Shown here: positions 25,840-34,418 of the stretch, one piece after another | Layout: the number at the start of each line of letters is the position of its first letter | Numbering within the stretch: the stretch's first letter is position 1 | NCBI GenBank assembly: GCA_902810695.1 | Contig: CADDYV010000005.1 | Coordinates: 51,209 to 115,208 of the forward strand | Direction: 5' to 3' | Source: Actinomycetota bacterium | GTDB lineage: Bacteria; Actinomycetota; Rubrobacteria; Rubrobacterales; Rubrobacteraceae | Length of the DNA stretch: 64,000 nucleotides | The notes under the pieces: model-generated | What the model saw: the letters and a program-made list of their open reading frames with translations, nothing else | The model's database searches: none | Told to the model about the DNA's origin: nothing | Made by a program: the position numbers and the translations under genes

Positions 25840-28194
25840 ATGCGCAATGGCAGTTCGGTAAGGATGAGCCGCCGGAGGAGACGGCAGCGCAACGGAAACA
25901 AATTCTGGTCGCGGGTCAGGACCGTTTTTGTATTCCTTTGTATGGCGTTCGTTCTGTCGGTGGCGGCGTTTGTCGTAAGCTTCGGCTACACCTACTTCCG
26001 GGTGGCGCGGGATCTGCCAAAGTTGAGCGACTACAAGTCTGTCCGGCTCGCCCAGACCTCCGTCGTCTACAACGACAAGGGCCAGGTCGTGGACCAGCTC
26101 TACGGTTCGCAAAACCGCTACGTGGTTCCCATAAACAAGATCAACCCCGATCTCCAGAACGCGGTCGTGGCGATAGAAGATCACCGTTTCTACCATCATG
26201 GGGGGCTGGACTTCGAGTCCATAGCCCGCGCTGCCGAGACCGATATAGCAACCCTCTCCATCCGCGAAGGCGGCTCGACCATAACCCAGCAGCTTATCAA
26301 GAACACCTACATCGCACCCAGAGAGAGATATATACCGAGCTTCCAGCGCAAGATCACGGAGGCTTCGCTGGCCTGGCAGTACGATAAACAGCACTCGAAG
26401 AAGGATATCCTCGAACAATACCTGAACACCGTCTACTTCGGCCAGAACGCTTACGGTGCGGAAGCCGCCTCGCGCACCTACTTCGACAAGCACGCGAGCC
26501 AGCTAAACCTCTCTCAGGCGGCGATGCTCGCCGGGATCATAAACCTGCCCACCGCCTATGACCCCTTCCTCCATCCCAAAGATGCCAGGGAGAGACGGAA
26601 CGTCGTGCTCGACAAGATGCTCAAGTACGGCTACATAACCAAAAAACAGCACGATAGAGCGGTCAAGCAACCCCTCGGTCTCAACAGAGGCCGCATCGAA
26701 CACAGAGACAACAACCAGTACTTCCTTGATGCGGTCCGCCAGGAGCTCGCCAAAAAATACGGCGACAAGATGCTCTACGAGGGGGGGTTGAAGATCTACA
26801 CCACCCTTGACCCGGACCTGCAGAGGATGGCCAACAACGCGGTGGGCCAGATCCTGAACCCGTCGGCGGGGGACCCTTCTGCCTCGCTGGTCTCCATAGA
26901 TCCCTCGACCGGAGCGGTTCGGGCAATGGTCGGTGGTACGGACTTCGACAAGGTTAAGTTCAACCTCGCCACCCAGGCGCACAGGCAGCCCGGCAGCTCG
27001 TTCAAGGCTTTCGATCTCGCGGAGGCCATCCACCAGGGGATCTCACCCAAGACCATGTACGTCTCGAAGAACCTTCACATACCCTTGCCCGCTGACTCCA
27101 GGCAGCCTTACTACAACGTCCAGAACTATGCCGGAGAGGTGCGGGGTCCGATCACCATCGAGAAGGCTATCGAGCAGTCGGACAACACGGTCTTCGTGCA
27201 GCTCGCGCTCGATCTCGGCATGAAGAACGTCGTGGACATGGCGCACAAAATGGGCATCACGAGCCCGCTAGATCCTTACCCCGCAACCGCCATCGGCGGC
27301 TTGAGGGTGGGCGTTACCCCGCTGGAGATGGCTTCCGCCTACTCGACGCTCGACAACCACGGCGTCCACATGAAGCCGTACCTGATCCAGAAGGTAACCC
27401 GTGAAGAGAACGGCAAGGAAGTGGTCGTCGAGAAACACAAGCCGGAGAGCAATCGGGCGCTCTCGCGCAACGAGGCGGCGGAGGTTACCCAGCTTCTGCG
27501 CGACGTGGTGCTCAAGGGGACCCCGACCTACTACCACAACCTCGATGCGGAGATAGGGCGACCGTCCGCGGGCAAGACCGGAACCACCGAGAACTTCCGC
27601 GACGCCTGGTACGTCGGATATATCCCCCAGCTCACCACGAGCGTCTGGGTGGGCTACCCGAAGCCCAAGCCGATGGTCAACATAGACGGCCTCTCGGTGG
27701 TCAACGGCGAGAACTTCCCCCTGGACATCTGGTCAGCCTACATGCAGCAGGCCGTGAGCCAGTTCCCGAGGATCGAGCAGTTCGATGTTCCAGGGCCAGG
27801 GCTGCACCTGAAGGTGAAAACCAATGGCCGCGCTTACGTGCCGCCCCCGCCGAAGCCCAAGAAACCCAAGAAAAAGAAGGTCTCTGGCGGCACGACCTCT
27901 GTCGGAGGGACTACCGCTCCGAAACAACCTGTGATGCCGGAGACTACGGTTCCACAGCAGCCCACAACGACCCCGAGCGCACCCCCGACCCAGCAGCGGA
28001 CCCAACCGCTGTATACGCAGCCGTCGTACACCCGGTCCCAGCCTCCAGCCTCTTCTGCGCCGACCAGCCGACAGCCGCCGGTCCAGCAGTCGGTTCCCCC
28101 TCAACAATCGGCTCCGCCTCAAGGGAGGCAGTCTAGAAGTCTCTTCGGAGACGGTGGGCTTTTCCACGGGAGCCTCTTCGGCAACGGGCGATGA
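25840..28194 (+). CDS. Bifunctional penicillin-binding protein 1A (transglycosylase/transpeptidase)
   Basis: I use ATG 25840 (784 residues); TTG 25834 is in frame but unlikely. A basic cytoplasmic segment is followed by one TM helix (VFLCMAFVLSVAAFVVSFG). The GT51 domain has the catalytic Glu113 in AIEDHRFYHHGG and TITQQLIKN. The transpeptidase domain has S386SFK389, S447DN and K579TGT. The last 100 residues are a low-complexity Pro/Gln/Ser/Thr tail after a KPKKPKKKK stretch, probably threading into the wall. It polymerises glycan strands and cross-links stem peptides at the outer membrane face. Its -10 box gives a leaderless-type start. Confidence 0.95.
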   Translation: MRNGSSVRMSRRRRRQRNGNKFWSRVRTVFVFLCMAFVLSVAAFVVSFGYTYFRVARDLPKLSDYKSVRLAQTSVVYNDKGQVVDQLYGSQNRYVVPINKINPDLQNAVVAIEDHRFYHHGGLDFESIARAAETDIATLSIREGGSTITQQLIKNTYIAPRERYIPSFQRKITEASLAWQYDKQHSKKDILEQYLNTVYFGQNAYGAEAASRTYFDKHASQLNLSQAAMLAGIINLPTAYDPFLHPKDARERRNVVLDKMLKYGYITKKQHDRAVKQPLGLNRGRIEHRDNNQYFLDAVRQELAKKYGDKMLYEGGLKIYTTLDPDLQRMANNAVGQILNPSAGDPSASLVSIDPSTGAVRAMVGGTDFDKVKFNLATQAHRQPGSSFKAFDLAEAIHQGISPKTMYVSKNLHIPLPADSRQPYYNVQNYAGEVRGPITIEKAIEQSDNTVFVQLALDLGMKNVVDMAHKMGITSPLDPYPATAIGGLRVGVTPLEMASAYSTLDNHGVHMKPYLIQKVTREENGKEVVVEKHKPESNRALSRNEAAEVTQLLRDVVLKGTPTYYHNLDAEIGRPSAGKTGTTENFRDAWYVGYIPQLTTSVWVGYPKPKPMVNIDGLSVVNGENFPLDIWSAYMQQAVSQFPRIEQFDVPGPGLHLKVKTNGRAYVPPPPKPKKPKKKKVSGGTTSVGGTTAPKQPVMPETTVPQQPTTTPSAPPTQQRTQPLYTQPSYTRSQPPASSAPTSRQPPVQQSVPPQQSAPPQGRQSRSLFGDGGLFHGSLFGNGR

Positions 28195-28206
28195 GCTTTT
28201 GCCGAA
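28177..28206 (+). terminator. Candidate terminator hairpin spanning the PBP stop codon
   Basis: TTCGGCAA pairs with TTGCCGAA across a 14-base loop that contains the stop; the sequence after it is pyrimidine-rich (CTTTCTCTCT). Weak but placed correctly between convergent genes. Confidence 0.35.
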
Positions 28207-28218
28207 AAGACTTTCTCT

Positions 28219-29019
28219 CTAGGTTTCGTTCAGGACTTCTATAAGCTGTGGATGCAGGTTGGCGTTGGCTGCGATCAGGCCCTCGGACTCGAAGGTCCAC
28301 GGTTCGCCGGAGAGGTCCGTAGACTTACCGCCCGCTTCGGAGACGAGGAGCGCGGTTGGGGCGTAGTCCCAGGCCGTGTTGCGGGTTCCGATGGAGGCGT
28401 CCAGGTGGCCCGCCGCGACCCACGCGCCGCGGATGCCCGCGCTTCCCAGGGCGCGCAACTGCCAGCAGGCGTCGAAGATTTTTCTGAGCCCGGATTCATA
28501 AGGTCCCGGCCTGACGGGGAACGACAGATCGGCGCCGACGAAGGCGTAGTCCAGGGCGTTTGAGCCACCGGCGCTCAGGCGCACATTTTCACCCTTCGAG
28601 TCCCGGAAAGCCCCGCCGCCGAGCCTGGCGTGATAGAGGTCTCCCAGACGCGGGACCGCCACAGCAGTGTGGGTTATCGCGCCGCCCTCGGCGGCGGAGA
28701 CGCAGCAGCAGAAGAGGGGATTGGCCCTGGAGTAGTTGGCGGTGCCATCCAGCGGATCGAGGAGCCAGGTGCGCCCGCTACGCGAGATCTCCCCTCCTCG
28801 CTCCTCGGAGAGGATGGAGTCTTCGGGGTAGCGTTCCTGTATACGTGAGACCAGAAGCTCCTCGCACAGGAGATCCACCTCCGTAACCGGGTCCTTCGGG
28901 GCCTTCTCCCGGACTTCTCCGGGATGCTCGTAGCGGGAGAGCTGTAGTTCTCCCGCCTGTCGGGTTATCTCGCAGAGAAAAGCGTGGAACTCTTCGGGAG
29001 AGTTACCGGAGATACTCAC
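28219..29019 (-). CDS. Inositol monophosphatase family phosphatase
   Basis: A 266-residue Mg2+-dependent phosphatase with [22 protein letters not shown], the metal motif [14 protein letters not shown] and the C-terminal [20 protein letters not shown]. It may act on myo-inositol-1-phosphate, histidinol phosphate or PAP. Inositol-based solutes are known in Rubrobacter, so inositol phosphate is a fair guess. The GTG start (29019) lies 17 bases inside the end of the sigma-factor gene, so the two are translationally coupled. Confidence 0.88.
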   Translation of the reverse strand: MSISGNSPEEFHAFLCEITRQAGELQLSRYEHPGEVREKAPKDPVTEVDLLCEELLVSRIQERYPEDSILSEERGGEISRSGRTWLLDPLDGTANYSRANPLFCCCVSAAEGGAITHTAVAVPRLGDLYHARLGGGAFRDSKGENVRLSAGGSNALDYAFVGADLSFPVRPGPYESGLRKIFDACWQLRALGSAGIRGAWVAAGHLDASIGTRNTAWDYAPTALLVSEAGGKSTDLSGEPWTFESEGLIAANANLHPQLIEVLNET

Positions 29020-30103
29020 GCAGGTTCTGGGTGCGGCGCTGCTCGCGCAGAAGGTTTAGGGTCTTCATCTGAATCTGCCTGACGCGCTCGCGGGTGATGT
29101 CGAACTCGCGCCCGACCTCTTCCAGGGTGCGGGGACGGTCGTCTTTCATCCCGAACCGGAGCTCGATTATCTGGCGCTCCCGCTCGGGCAGTTCGTTCAA
29201 AGCTTCCCGCAGATGCGCCTTCAGAAGGGAGTCGGAGACGGCGTCGGTCGGGGCGATGACGCTGATGTCTTCGAGGAAATCTCCAAGCTCGGAGGAGTCT
29301 TCCTCACCAACCGGCGTCTCGAGGCTGATGGCTCTCTGGCTGATCTCGCGCAGGCGCAGGATCTCATCTGCGGGAATGTCCAGCTCGCGGGCTATCTCTT
29401 CATCGGTGGGCTCGCGCCCGAGGCGCTGGGTCATCCGGCGGTGGGTGCGGTGGAACTTGTTGACCTTCTCGACCATGTGCACCGGGATGCGTATGGTGCG
29501 CCCCTTGTCGGCGATGGCGCGGGTTATGGCCTGACGTATCCACCACGTCGCGTACGTAGAGAACTTGTAGCCCTTGGTGTAGTCGAACTTCTCGGCGGCC
29601 CGGATCAGACCGAGGTTGCCCTCCTGAATGAGGTCGAGGAAGGATACCCCCCGGTTGCGGTACTTCTTGGCGATGGAGACCACGAGCCGCAGGTTAGCCT
29701 CAACCAGCTTGTCCTTCGAGCGTTTACACCCCCGCGCTATGCCCTTGGCCAGCCGGATCTCATCGGCGTGCGTGAGCAGCTTGACGCGTCCGATTTCCGC
29801 CAGGTACATCCGGATCGAGTCCCCGGTCGCAACCGCCTGGGCAAGCTGGGCCGCCGGATTCTCGGGAGCCTGCTGAATAGAGTCCCGGCTCTCTTCGGAA
29901 GTAGGTGCCGAGCCATCGCTATCAATGATCTCTATAGACTCTTCCTCGAGCGTGGCATAGAAGTCCTCGACTTCAGATGCCGAGAGGTCGCCTCCCTGGA
30001 CGAGATCCGCGACCTCCTCTGTGCTGACAAATCCCTGACTTCGCCCCCGAGTAAGGAGTTCATCTGTCCGCTCAGTCAGCATCATGGCGTTCTCGGCCGT
30101 CAT
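29003..30103 (-). CDS. sigA: Primary RNA polymerase sigma factor (sigma-70, RpoD/SigA)
   Basis: A 366-residue sigma factor with region 1.2 ([20 protein letters not shown]), region 2 ([33 protein letters not shown], then [14 protein letters not shown] for -10 recognition), region 3 ([14 protein letters not shown]) and region 4 with the helix-turn-helix [23 protein letters not shown]...[14 protein letters not shown]. It has only a short acidic 1.1-like segment and no large insertion between 1.2 and 2.1. It would read the TATAAT-type boxes found throughout the window. GGAGAAGGAGAGGAG precedes the ATG. Confidence 0.93.
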   Translation of the reverse strand: MTAENAMMLTERTDELLTRGRSQGFVSTEEVADLVQGGDLSASEVEDFYATLEEESIEIIDSDGSAPTSEESRDSIQQAPENPAAQLAQAVATGDSIRMYLAEIGRVKLLTHADEIRLAKGIARGCKRSKDKLVEANLRLVVSIAKKYRNRGVSFLDLIQEGNLGLIRAAEKFDYTKGYKFSTYATWWIRQAITRAIADKGRTIRIPVHMVEKVNKFHRTHRRMTQRLGREPTDEEIARELDIPADEILRLREISQRAISLETPVGEEDSSELGDFLEDISVIAPTDAVSDSLLKAHLREALNELPERERQIIELRFGMKDDRPRTLEEVGREFDITRERVRQIQMKTLNLLREQRRTQNLREYLR

Positions 30104-30174
30104 TCAGCTCCTCTCCTTCTCCGGGCAACCGGCACTCCCTATCCAGTTGCGCTGCCTCACACTACGACTGCAAA

Positions 30175-30203
30175 ATTGTTAAGCCTTGTAAAAACTCTGT
30201 AAA
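30175..30203 (-). promoter_or_regulatory. Candidate sigA promoter
   Basis: On the minus strand TTTACA, 17 bases, then AACAAT (five and four of six consensus bases), 72 bases upstream of the sigma-factor ATG. TGTAAAA occurs twice here in direct orientation on the + strand. Confidence 0.4.
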
Positions 30204-30307
30204 ACAACGCGAGTAGAGTAACACACAGATCACGGCTAGTCATCACAATCTACCAATAATTTGTGTGATTGCGGCTCGAATTCGTGTTATCTAGTGGAAA
30301 AGTAGGG

Positions 30308-30334
30308 TTGATCGTGTTGGAATCCTGCTAAACT
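30308..30334 (+). promoter_or_regulatory. murE promoter with extended -10, leaderless-type
   Basis: TTGATC, 15 bases, then TAAACT, with TGC directly before it (TGCTAAACT, an extended -10). The -10 ends six bases before GTG 30341 and no Shine-Dalgarno sequence is present. Confidence 0.55.
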
Positions 30335-30340
30335 ACCGGC

Positions 30341-31786
30341 GTGATCCTGGATCGCGCACGTCTGGCCCGGATTCTGGAGGTAAAGATACCTTCGGGGGTG
30401 GACGCCATTCGCGGGGTTGCTTACGACTCGCGATCTGTTAAGCCGGGGTTCGCGTTCGTGGCGGTGCCGGGGTTCAAGCGTGATGGGGCAGAGTTCGTCC
30501 CGGAAGCCCTGAAGCGGGGAGCTTCGCTGGTGGTGGCGGAGCGAGAAGTGCCCGGTGCTCCCGTAGCCGTCGTGCCGGATTCCCGCAGCGCGCTCGCCGC
30601 ACTCGCCGCCGCCGTTTTCGGGGAACCCTCTCGAAAGCTGGACGTTTACGGCGTAACCGGAACCAACGGCAAGACCACGACCTCCTACGCCCTGCACGCC
30701 ATTCTCGCCGCTGCGGTGGGACCGGAAGCGTGCGGGCTCATAACGACAGCGGGGACAACCTACGGTGGAGAGTTTCAGAGCGCGGTTCGCACCACGCCGG
30801 AAGCCGTGGAGGTGCAGAGCACGCTCGCCCGGATGCTGGAGCAGGGCGTCCGGCAGGTTGTGATGGAGGTTTCCTCGCACGGCATCGCCCTCAAGCGCGT
30901 CGCCGGGATCAGGTTCTGCGGCGCGCTGTTTACCAACTTGAGCCGGGATCATCTGGATCTGCATGGCTCGATGGAAGAGTATTACAGGACTAAACGCGAG
31001 CTCTTCCGCTGGTCGGAGGGACCCAAGATCGTAGGCGTAGAAGACGCCTGGGGCCGGAGGCTCGCCGGGGAGATCGCGGGCGTAAAAACCTTCGGCACTG
31101 CGGAAGAGGCCGACTACCGGATAATGAGGGCGCGGCCTGCGCGGAGAGGGACTATTTTCACGCTCAGGTATGCAGCGGGGGAACTGGAGATCGAAACCCC
31201 CTTGCTCGGACCCTACAACGTGCTCAACGTAGCAGGAGCCGCCGCCTTTGCGCTGGAGTTGGGGGTCGGTACTGAGACGGTAGGCGGGGCTCTTTTGTCC
31301 ATGCCGCAGGTGCCGGGACGTTTCGAGCGGGTCTCGGCTGACGGAGGGGCCGAGGTGATCGTGGACTACGCCCACACCGAGGTGGGGCTCGAAGCGGTGC
31401 TGAAGGTCGCCCGCGGGATGGCGGAGAGCCGTGGGGGGCGCGTGATCTGTGTCTTCGGGGCGGCTGGAGAGCGCGATGGGGCGAAGCGTCCTCTGATGGG
31501 ACGGGTGGCTTCCAGGCTCGTGGAGCGGAGCATTATCACCACCGACGACGCCTACTCAGAAGACCCGGCGAAGATAGCGCGGGAAGTCGCCGCGGGCGCC
31601 GATCCTACGAGATCCGAGATCGTACTGGACCGCCGGGAGGCCATCCGTCGGGCGCTTGAAGTGGCAGAGCCCTCAGATGTGGTGGTCGTGGCTGGCAAAG
31701 GGCACGAGCGGGTACAGCACCTGCCCCAGGGAGACATACCCTTCCACGACGCCAGCGTGATCAGGGAGTTGCTGGAGGAATCTTAA
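30341..31786 (+). CDS. murE: UDP-MurNAc-tripeptide synthetase (MurE)
   Basis: A 481-residue Mur ligase with the ATP loop VTGTNGKTTTSYALH (about residue 105), TTPEAVEVQSTLARMLEQG, VMEVSSHGIALKRV, TNLSRDHLDLHGSMEEYYRTK (carbamoylated Lys) and VDYAHTEVGLEAVL. The amino-acid-selecting loop, DNPR in diaminopimelate-adding enzymes, reads DDAYSEDP here, which points to a diamino acid other than meso-DAP, most likely L-lysine as reported for Rubrobacter walls. No other mur gene is adjacent. It begins at GTG with no ribosome site. Confidence 0.93.
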   Translation: MILDRARLARILEVKIPSGVDAIRGVAYDSRSVKPGFAFVAVPGFKRDGAEFVPEALKRGASLVVAEREVPGAPVAVVPDSRSALAALAAAVFGEPSRKLDVYGVTGTNGKTTTSYALHAILAAAVGPEACGLITTAGTTYGGEFQSAVRTTPEAVEVQSTLARMLEQGVRQVVMEVSSHGIALKRVAGIRFCGALFTNLSRDHLDLHGSMEEYYRTKRELFRWSEGPKIVGVEDAWGRRLAGEIAGVKTFGTAEEADYRIMRARPARRGTIFTLRYAAGELEIETPLLGPYNVLNVAGAAAFALELGVGTETVGGALLSMPQVPGRFERVSADGGAEVIVDYAHTEVGLEAVLKVARGMAESRGGRVICVFGAAGERDGAKRPLMGRVASRLVERSIITTDDAYSEDPAKIAREVAAGADPTRSEIVLDRREAIRRALEVAEPSDVVVVAGKGHERVQHLPQGDIPFHDASVIRELLEES

Positions 31787-31808
31787 TAAGCGGGAGGTAG
31801 CGGCTAGC

Positions 31809-32069
31809 TTGCAAAAAGAGGCCAAGACCGAGGTGCTCCGACGTCTCAAGAGCGTGGAGGGGCACGTCCGGGGGGTGGCGAAGATGGTCGAGGAGGAAGA
31901 GGCCACCTACGCCGACATCGTCCAGCAGACCAATGCGATCTTCTCGGCCATCCGCCGGATAAACACCGTGCTTCTGAAGGACTTCGTCGAGGAGCGCGCC
32001 GGCAAGGACGGGGCTTCCGAGGAGTTGATCGGCGACCTGGTGAAAGCCATAGATCGAGTGACGAAGTAG
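31809..32069 (+). CDS. CsoR/RcnR/FrmR-family regulator lacking the metal ligands
   Basis: An 86-residue four-helix protein of the DUF156 type, starting at TTG with GGGAGGT about ten bases upstream. The DNA-facing helix EVLRRLKSVEGHVRGVAKMVEE and the QQTNAIFSAIRRINTVLLKDFVEE helix fit the family. The Cys that normally precedes the second helix is Tyr/Ala (ATYADIVQQ) and the His/Cys pair of the third is absent (LLKDFVEE); there are no cysteines at all. It therefore should not sense Cu(I) or formaldehyde in the known way. It follows murE by 22 bases. Confidence 0.8.
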   Translation: MQKEAKTEVLRRLKSVEGHVRGVAKMVEEEEATYADIVQQTNAIFSAIRRINTVLLKDFVEERAGKDGASEELIGDLVKAIDRVTK

Positions 32070-32072
32070 AAG

Positions 32073-32309
32073 TTGAACGGTCCTCACGCCAAAACGCTTC
32101 TGGTCGTGCTGGTCGGGGTTATTCCGTTGCTCGTAGCCGGAGCGGGAGTAGCGTCTTTTCTGTTGCTGCGCGCGGGGTATGGTTTGCTGATCGGGGCGCT
32201 CGTGCCGTTTGCGGCGCTGATCGTGGTCGTGGTAGCGGTCGCGGTTGCTCTCAGCAGGGCGGCGGGTGGTACGGAGAAAAATCGCGATGAGAGCAGGCGC
32301 GGGCGATAG
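32073..32309 (+). CDS. Small two-helix membrane protein
   Basis: A 78-residue protein starting at TTG three bases after the CsoR-like stop. Two membrane segments (LLVVLVGVIPLLVAGAGVA and LLIGALVPFAALIVVVVAV) flank a short loop, followed by a charged tail (GGTEKNRDESRRGR). I recognise no family. Tight spacing suggests co-expression with the regulator. Confidence 0.55.
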   Translation: MNGPHAKTLLVVLVGVIPLLVAGAGVASFLLLRAGYGLLIGALVPFAALIVVVVAVAVALSRAAGGTEKNRDESRRGR

Positions 32310-32313
32310 TGTG

Positions 32314-32319
32314 TATAGT
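32314..32319 (+). promoter_or_regulatory. -10 box TATAGT before the small coiled-coil gene
   Basis: TATAGT lies nine bases before ATG 32329. The only purine-rich stretch (CGGAG) is too close to the ATG to act as a ribosome site, so a leaderless-type start is likely. Confidence 0.4.
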
Positions 32320-32328
32320 TCGGAGCCG

Positions 32329-32610
32329 ATGAGCGATCGGGACGACAAGCCTGCAATAGAGGATCTCGAACAACGCCTCGCCGAACTCGAGAAGCTTGCC
32401 GACGACCTCGGAAACGTGCCAGATGAGGAAGTCGTGGGGGTTCTAAATCGCGCCGTTGGATTGCTGGAGGATATCAACGCCAGGATCGAGGCCAGGCTCG
32501 GCGAGGCCAGGGATGAGGAGCGTGAGATCGGCGATATCCTCGGCAGAGTGGACTTCGAGCCTTTCGATGCGGCCCTGAGAGACCTAGAGCGGCCTTCGGA
32601 TGGGGAATAA
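32329..32610 (+). CDS. Small helical protein, possibly XseB-like
   Basis: A 93-residue highly charged helical protein (LEQRLAELEKLADDLGNV, then LNRAVGLLEDINARIEARLGEARDE). The spacing of Leu and Glu resembles the exonuclease VII small subunit, with its LE..LE..V..LE start and a second helix ending near an AE pair. The match is loose and no xseA is adjacent. Its last 11 bases overlap pyrE, so the two are coupled. Treat as hypothetical. Confidence 0.5.
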   Translation: MSDRDDKPAIEDLEQRLAELEKLADDLGNVPDEEVVGVLNRAVGLLEDINARIEARLGEARDEEREIGDILGRVDFEPFDAALRDLERPSDGE

Positions 32611-33130
32611 TAAACTGGATATCGCCTCGCGCGTGCGTCAGGCGGCGCTGTTGGAGGGCGACTTCGTACTCTCCAGCGGGAAGCGCAGCCGGTTTTATGT
32701 GGATAAGTACCGCTTCTCGACGGAGCCCGGGCTTTTGCGCGAGCTGGCGAGAGAGCTTGCCGCGAGGATTCCCGAAGGAGTCGAAAAGCTGGCAGGTGTC
32801 GAGCTCGGGGCCGTGCCGCTGGTGGTGGCGACCGCGCTCGAAGCGAACCTGCCGTACGTCATAGTACGCAAATCGGCCAAGGATTACGGGACGGGGCGGA
32901 AGGTCGAGGGGGATTTGCGGCAAGGAGAGCAGGTCGTACTCATCGAGGATGTCGTTACCACCGGGGCCCAGTCTCTCGCGGCGGCGAGAAACCTCATCGA
33001 AGCGGGGGCCAGGGTCGTCAAGGTAGTCGCCGTCCTGGACCGCAGGGAGGCGCCGTCGGAGAAATTAGAGGAATTTTCTTTCGAGACGCTGCTTAAAATC
33101 GGGGATTTAGGGGTATCCACTACTATTTGA
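32600..33130 (+). CDS. pyrE: Orotate phosphoribosyltransferase
   Basis: A 176-residue PRTase that converts orotate and PRPP to OMP. It has FVLSSGKRSRFYVDKYRFS at the N-terminus, LGAVPLVVATALE, YVIVRKSAKDYGTGRKVEG (flexible loop Lys) and the PRPP motif VVLIEDVVTTGAQSLAAA. The ATG is inside the preceding frame. The hup promoter's -35 overlaps its stop codon. The next pyrimidine gene, pyrF, lies beyond hup. Confidence 0.93.
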   Translation: MGNNKLDIASRVRQAALLEGDFVLSSGKRSRFYVDKYRFSTEPGLLRELARELAARIPEGVEKLAGVELGAVPLVVATALEANLPYVIVRKSAKDYGTGRKVEGDLRQGEQVVLIEDVVTTGAQSLAAARNLIEAGARVVKVVAVLDRREAPSEKLEEFSFETLLKIGDLGVSTTI

Positions 33131-33155
33131 GACAGCAAAGCTACTTTGCTATAGT
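33127..33155 (+). promoter_or_regulatory. hup promoter with a palindrome in the spacer
   Basis: TTGAGA, 17 bases, TATAGT, with TGC directly before the -10 (extended -10). The -35 overlaps the pyrE stop. AGCAAAG-CTA-CTTTGCT (33134-33150) fills the spacer as a perfect inverted repeat, so a bound protein would block polymerase directly. Confidence 0.7.
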
Positions 33156-33215
33156 CCGCGAAATGTAATATCGGGTAGCAAGAGAGCAGGCTGGAAAGGG
33201 AGGCCAGAACCGCAG

Positions 33216-33488
33216 ATGAACAAGACCCAACTCATCCAGGAGATAGCCGACAGAGCTAATGGCTCCAGGAGCGAGGCTCAGAAATTCTTCGAGGCGTTCA
33301 CCGACGTTGTAACTTCTGAGTTGAAGAAGGGCGACGAGGTCCAGATCACCGGCTTCGGCAAGTTTTACGTGCAGGAGCGTGCGGCTCGCCAGGGTATAAA
33401 CCCACAGACGCAGCGCAAGATGAACATCCCTGCATCCAAGGTTCCGAAGTTCACCGCCGGTAACGCGCTCAAAGACGCTATCAAGTAG
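33216..33488 (+). CDS. hup: HU-family histone-like DNA-binding protein
   Basis: A 90-residue HU with MNKTQLIQEIADRANGSRSEA, the GDEVQITGFGKFYVQERAARQG beta-arm base, NPQTQRKMNIPASKVPKFTAG (arm with the Pro tip) and a terminal LKDAIK. It binds and bends DNA and organises the nucleoid. AGGGAGG precedes the ATG at about 60 bases from the predicted transcription start. It lacks the long Lys/Ala tail of mycobacterial HupB. Confidence 0.95.
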   Translation: MNKTQLIQEIADRANGSRSEAQKFFEAFTDVVTSELKKGDEVQITGFGKFYVQERAARQGINPQTQRKMNIPASKVPKFTAGNALKDAIK

Positions 33489-33506
33489 CGTACGCAAAAC
33501 CAGGAG

Positions 33507-33540
33507 AGTGCCGCGGATCTCCAGTGTCCGCGGCGCTTTT
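33507..33540 (+). terminator. Rho-independent terminator after hup
   Basis: An 11-bp stem (AGTGCCGCGGA / TCCGCGGCGCT, one G-T pair) with a nine-base loop, ending in TTTT. Confidence 0.85.
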
Positions 33541-33560
33541 CCATGCCCGATTAACCCGAG

Positions 33561-34409
33561 ATGGATGCTCTGGTAGATTCCGCGCGCCGCAGGGAGAGCG
33601 TGCTGGTGGTGGGCCTCGACCCGATCCCGGACCGATTGCCACCGGAGATCGCGGATCGCAGGTTGCCGGAGCACGAGTCGGTCCGGGAGTTCTGTCTGAA
33701 CGTCCTGGAGACGGTAGAACCGGAGGTTGCGGCGATCAAACTCCAGGCAGCCTACTTCGAGCGTCTGGGACCGGCCGGGATGGAAGTTTACGCGGAGGTC
33801 TCGCGCTCAGCCGCCGAGTTGAACCTTCCGGTCATCGCGGACGTGAAACGCGGAGATATAGGCTCTGTTGCCGCAGCCTACGCCGAGGCGCACCTGAAAA
33901 CCTACGGGGCACGCTGTGTTACGGTCAACCCGTACATGGGAGAGGACGCGGTGATCCCGTTTCTCGAAGAGGTGCGCCATCTGGGAGAGGGTGGGGGCGT
34001 CTTCGTGCTTATCGCAACCTCGAACCCTTCGGCGGAGAAGCTCCAGAACGCGAGCGACCCGCCGCTATTCGAGATCGCCGCGAAGCTCGTGGCAGAGCTT
34101 GGTCAGCAGGGCAAGCACGGCTACCCGGATTGCGGAGGGGTGGTCGGCGCGACCCGTCCCGAAGCCGGACGAAGAGTCAGGGAGCTTCTGCCGGAGGCGA
34201 TATTCCTCGTTCCCGGTTACGGGGCTCAGGGGGGAGGCGCTCGCGAGGTCCGTTCTCTGCTAAACAGTGAGGGCTCCGGCGTGCTCGTCAACAGCAGCAG
34301 GGCCATTACCTACGCGCACGAAAAATATGGATCCAGCTACCCGAAAGCCATCCGGGAAGCCGCCCGCGAGGCGAAGCAGGAGCTACGCTCCATCGGAGCC
34401 CGGATGTGA
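33561..34409 (+). CDS. pyrF: Orotidine 5'-phosphate decarboxylase (type 2)
   Basis: A 282-residue TIM-barrel enzyme making UMP. It has VGLDPIPDRLP, AAIKLQAAYFERLGPAG, the catalytic IADVKRGDIGSVAAAYAEAH (Asp-Lys-Asp network), VTVNPYMGEDAV, CGGVVGATRPEAG and LVPGYGAQGGGAREV. This length and motif set is the long type-2 form found in Actinobacteria and Myxococcus. It begins 20 bases after the hup terminator and has only a weak ribosome site (CCGAG). Confidence 0.93.
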   Translation: MDALVDSARRRESVLVVGLDPIPDRLPPEIADRRLPEHESVREFCLNVLETVEPEVAAIKLQAAYFERLGPAGMEVYAEVSRSAAELNLPVIADVKRGDIGSVAAAYAEAHLKTYGARCVTVNPYMGEDAVIPFLEEVRHLGEGGGVFVLIATSNPSAEKLQNASDPPLFEIAAKLVAELGQQGKHGYPDCGGVVGATRPEAGRRVRELLPEAIFLVPGYGAQGGGAREVRSLLNSEGSGVLVNSSRAITYAHEKYGSSYPKAIREAAREAKQELRSIGARM

Positions 34410-34418
34410 GGGGCTATA

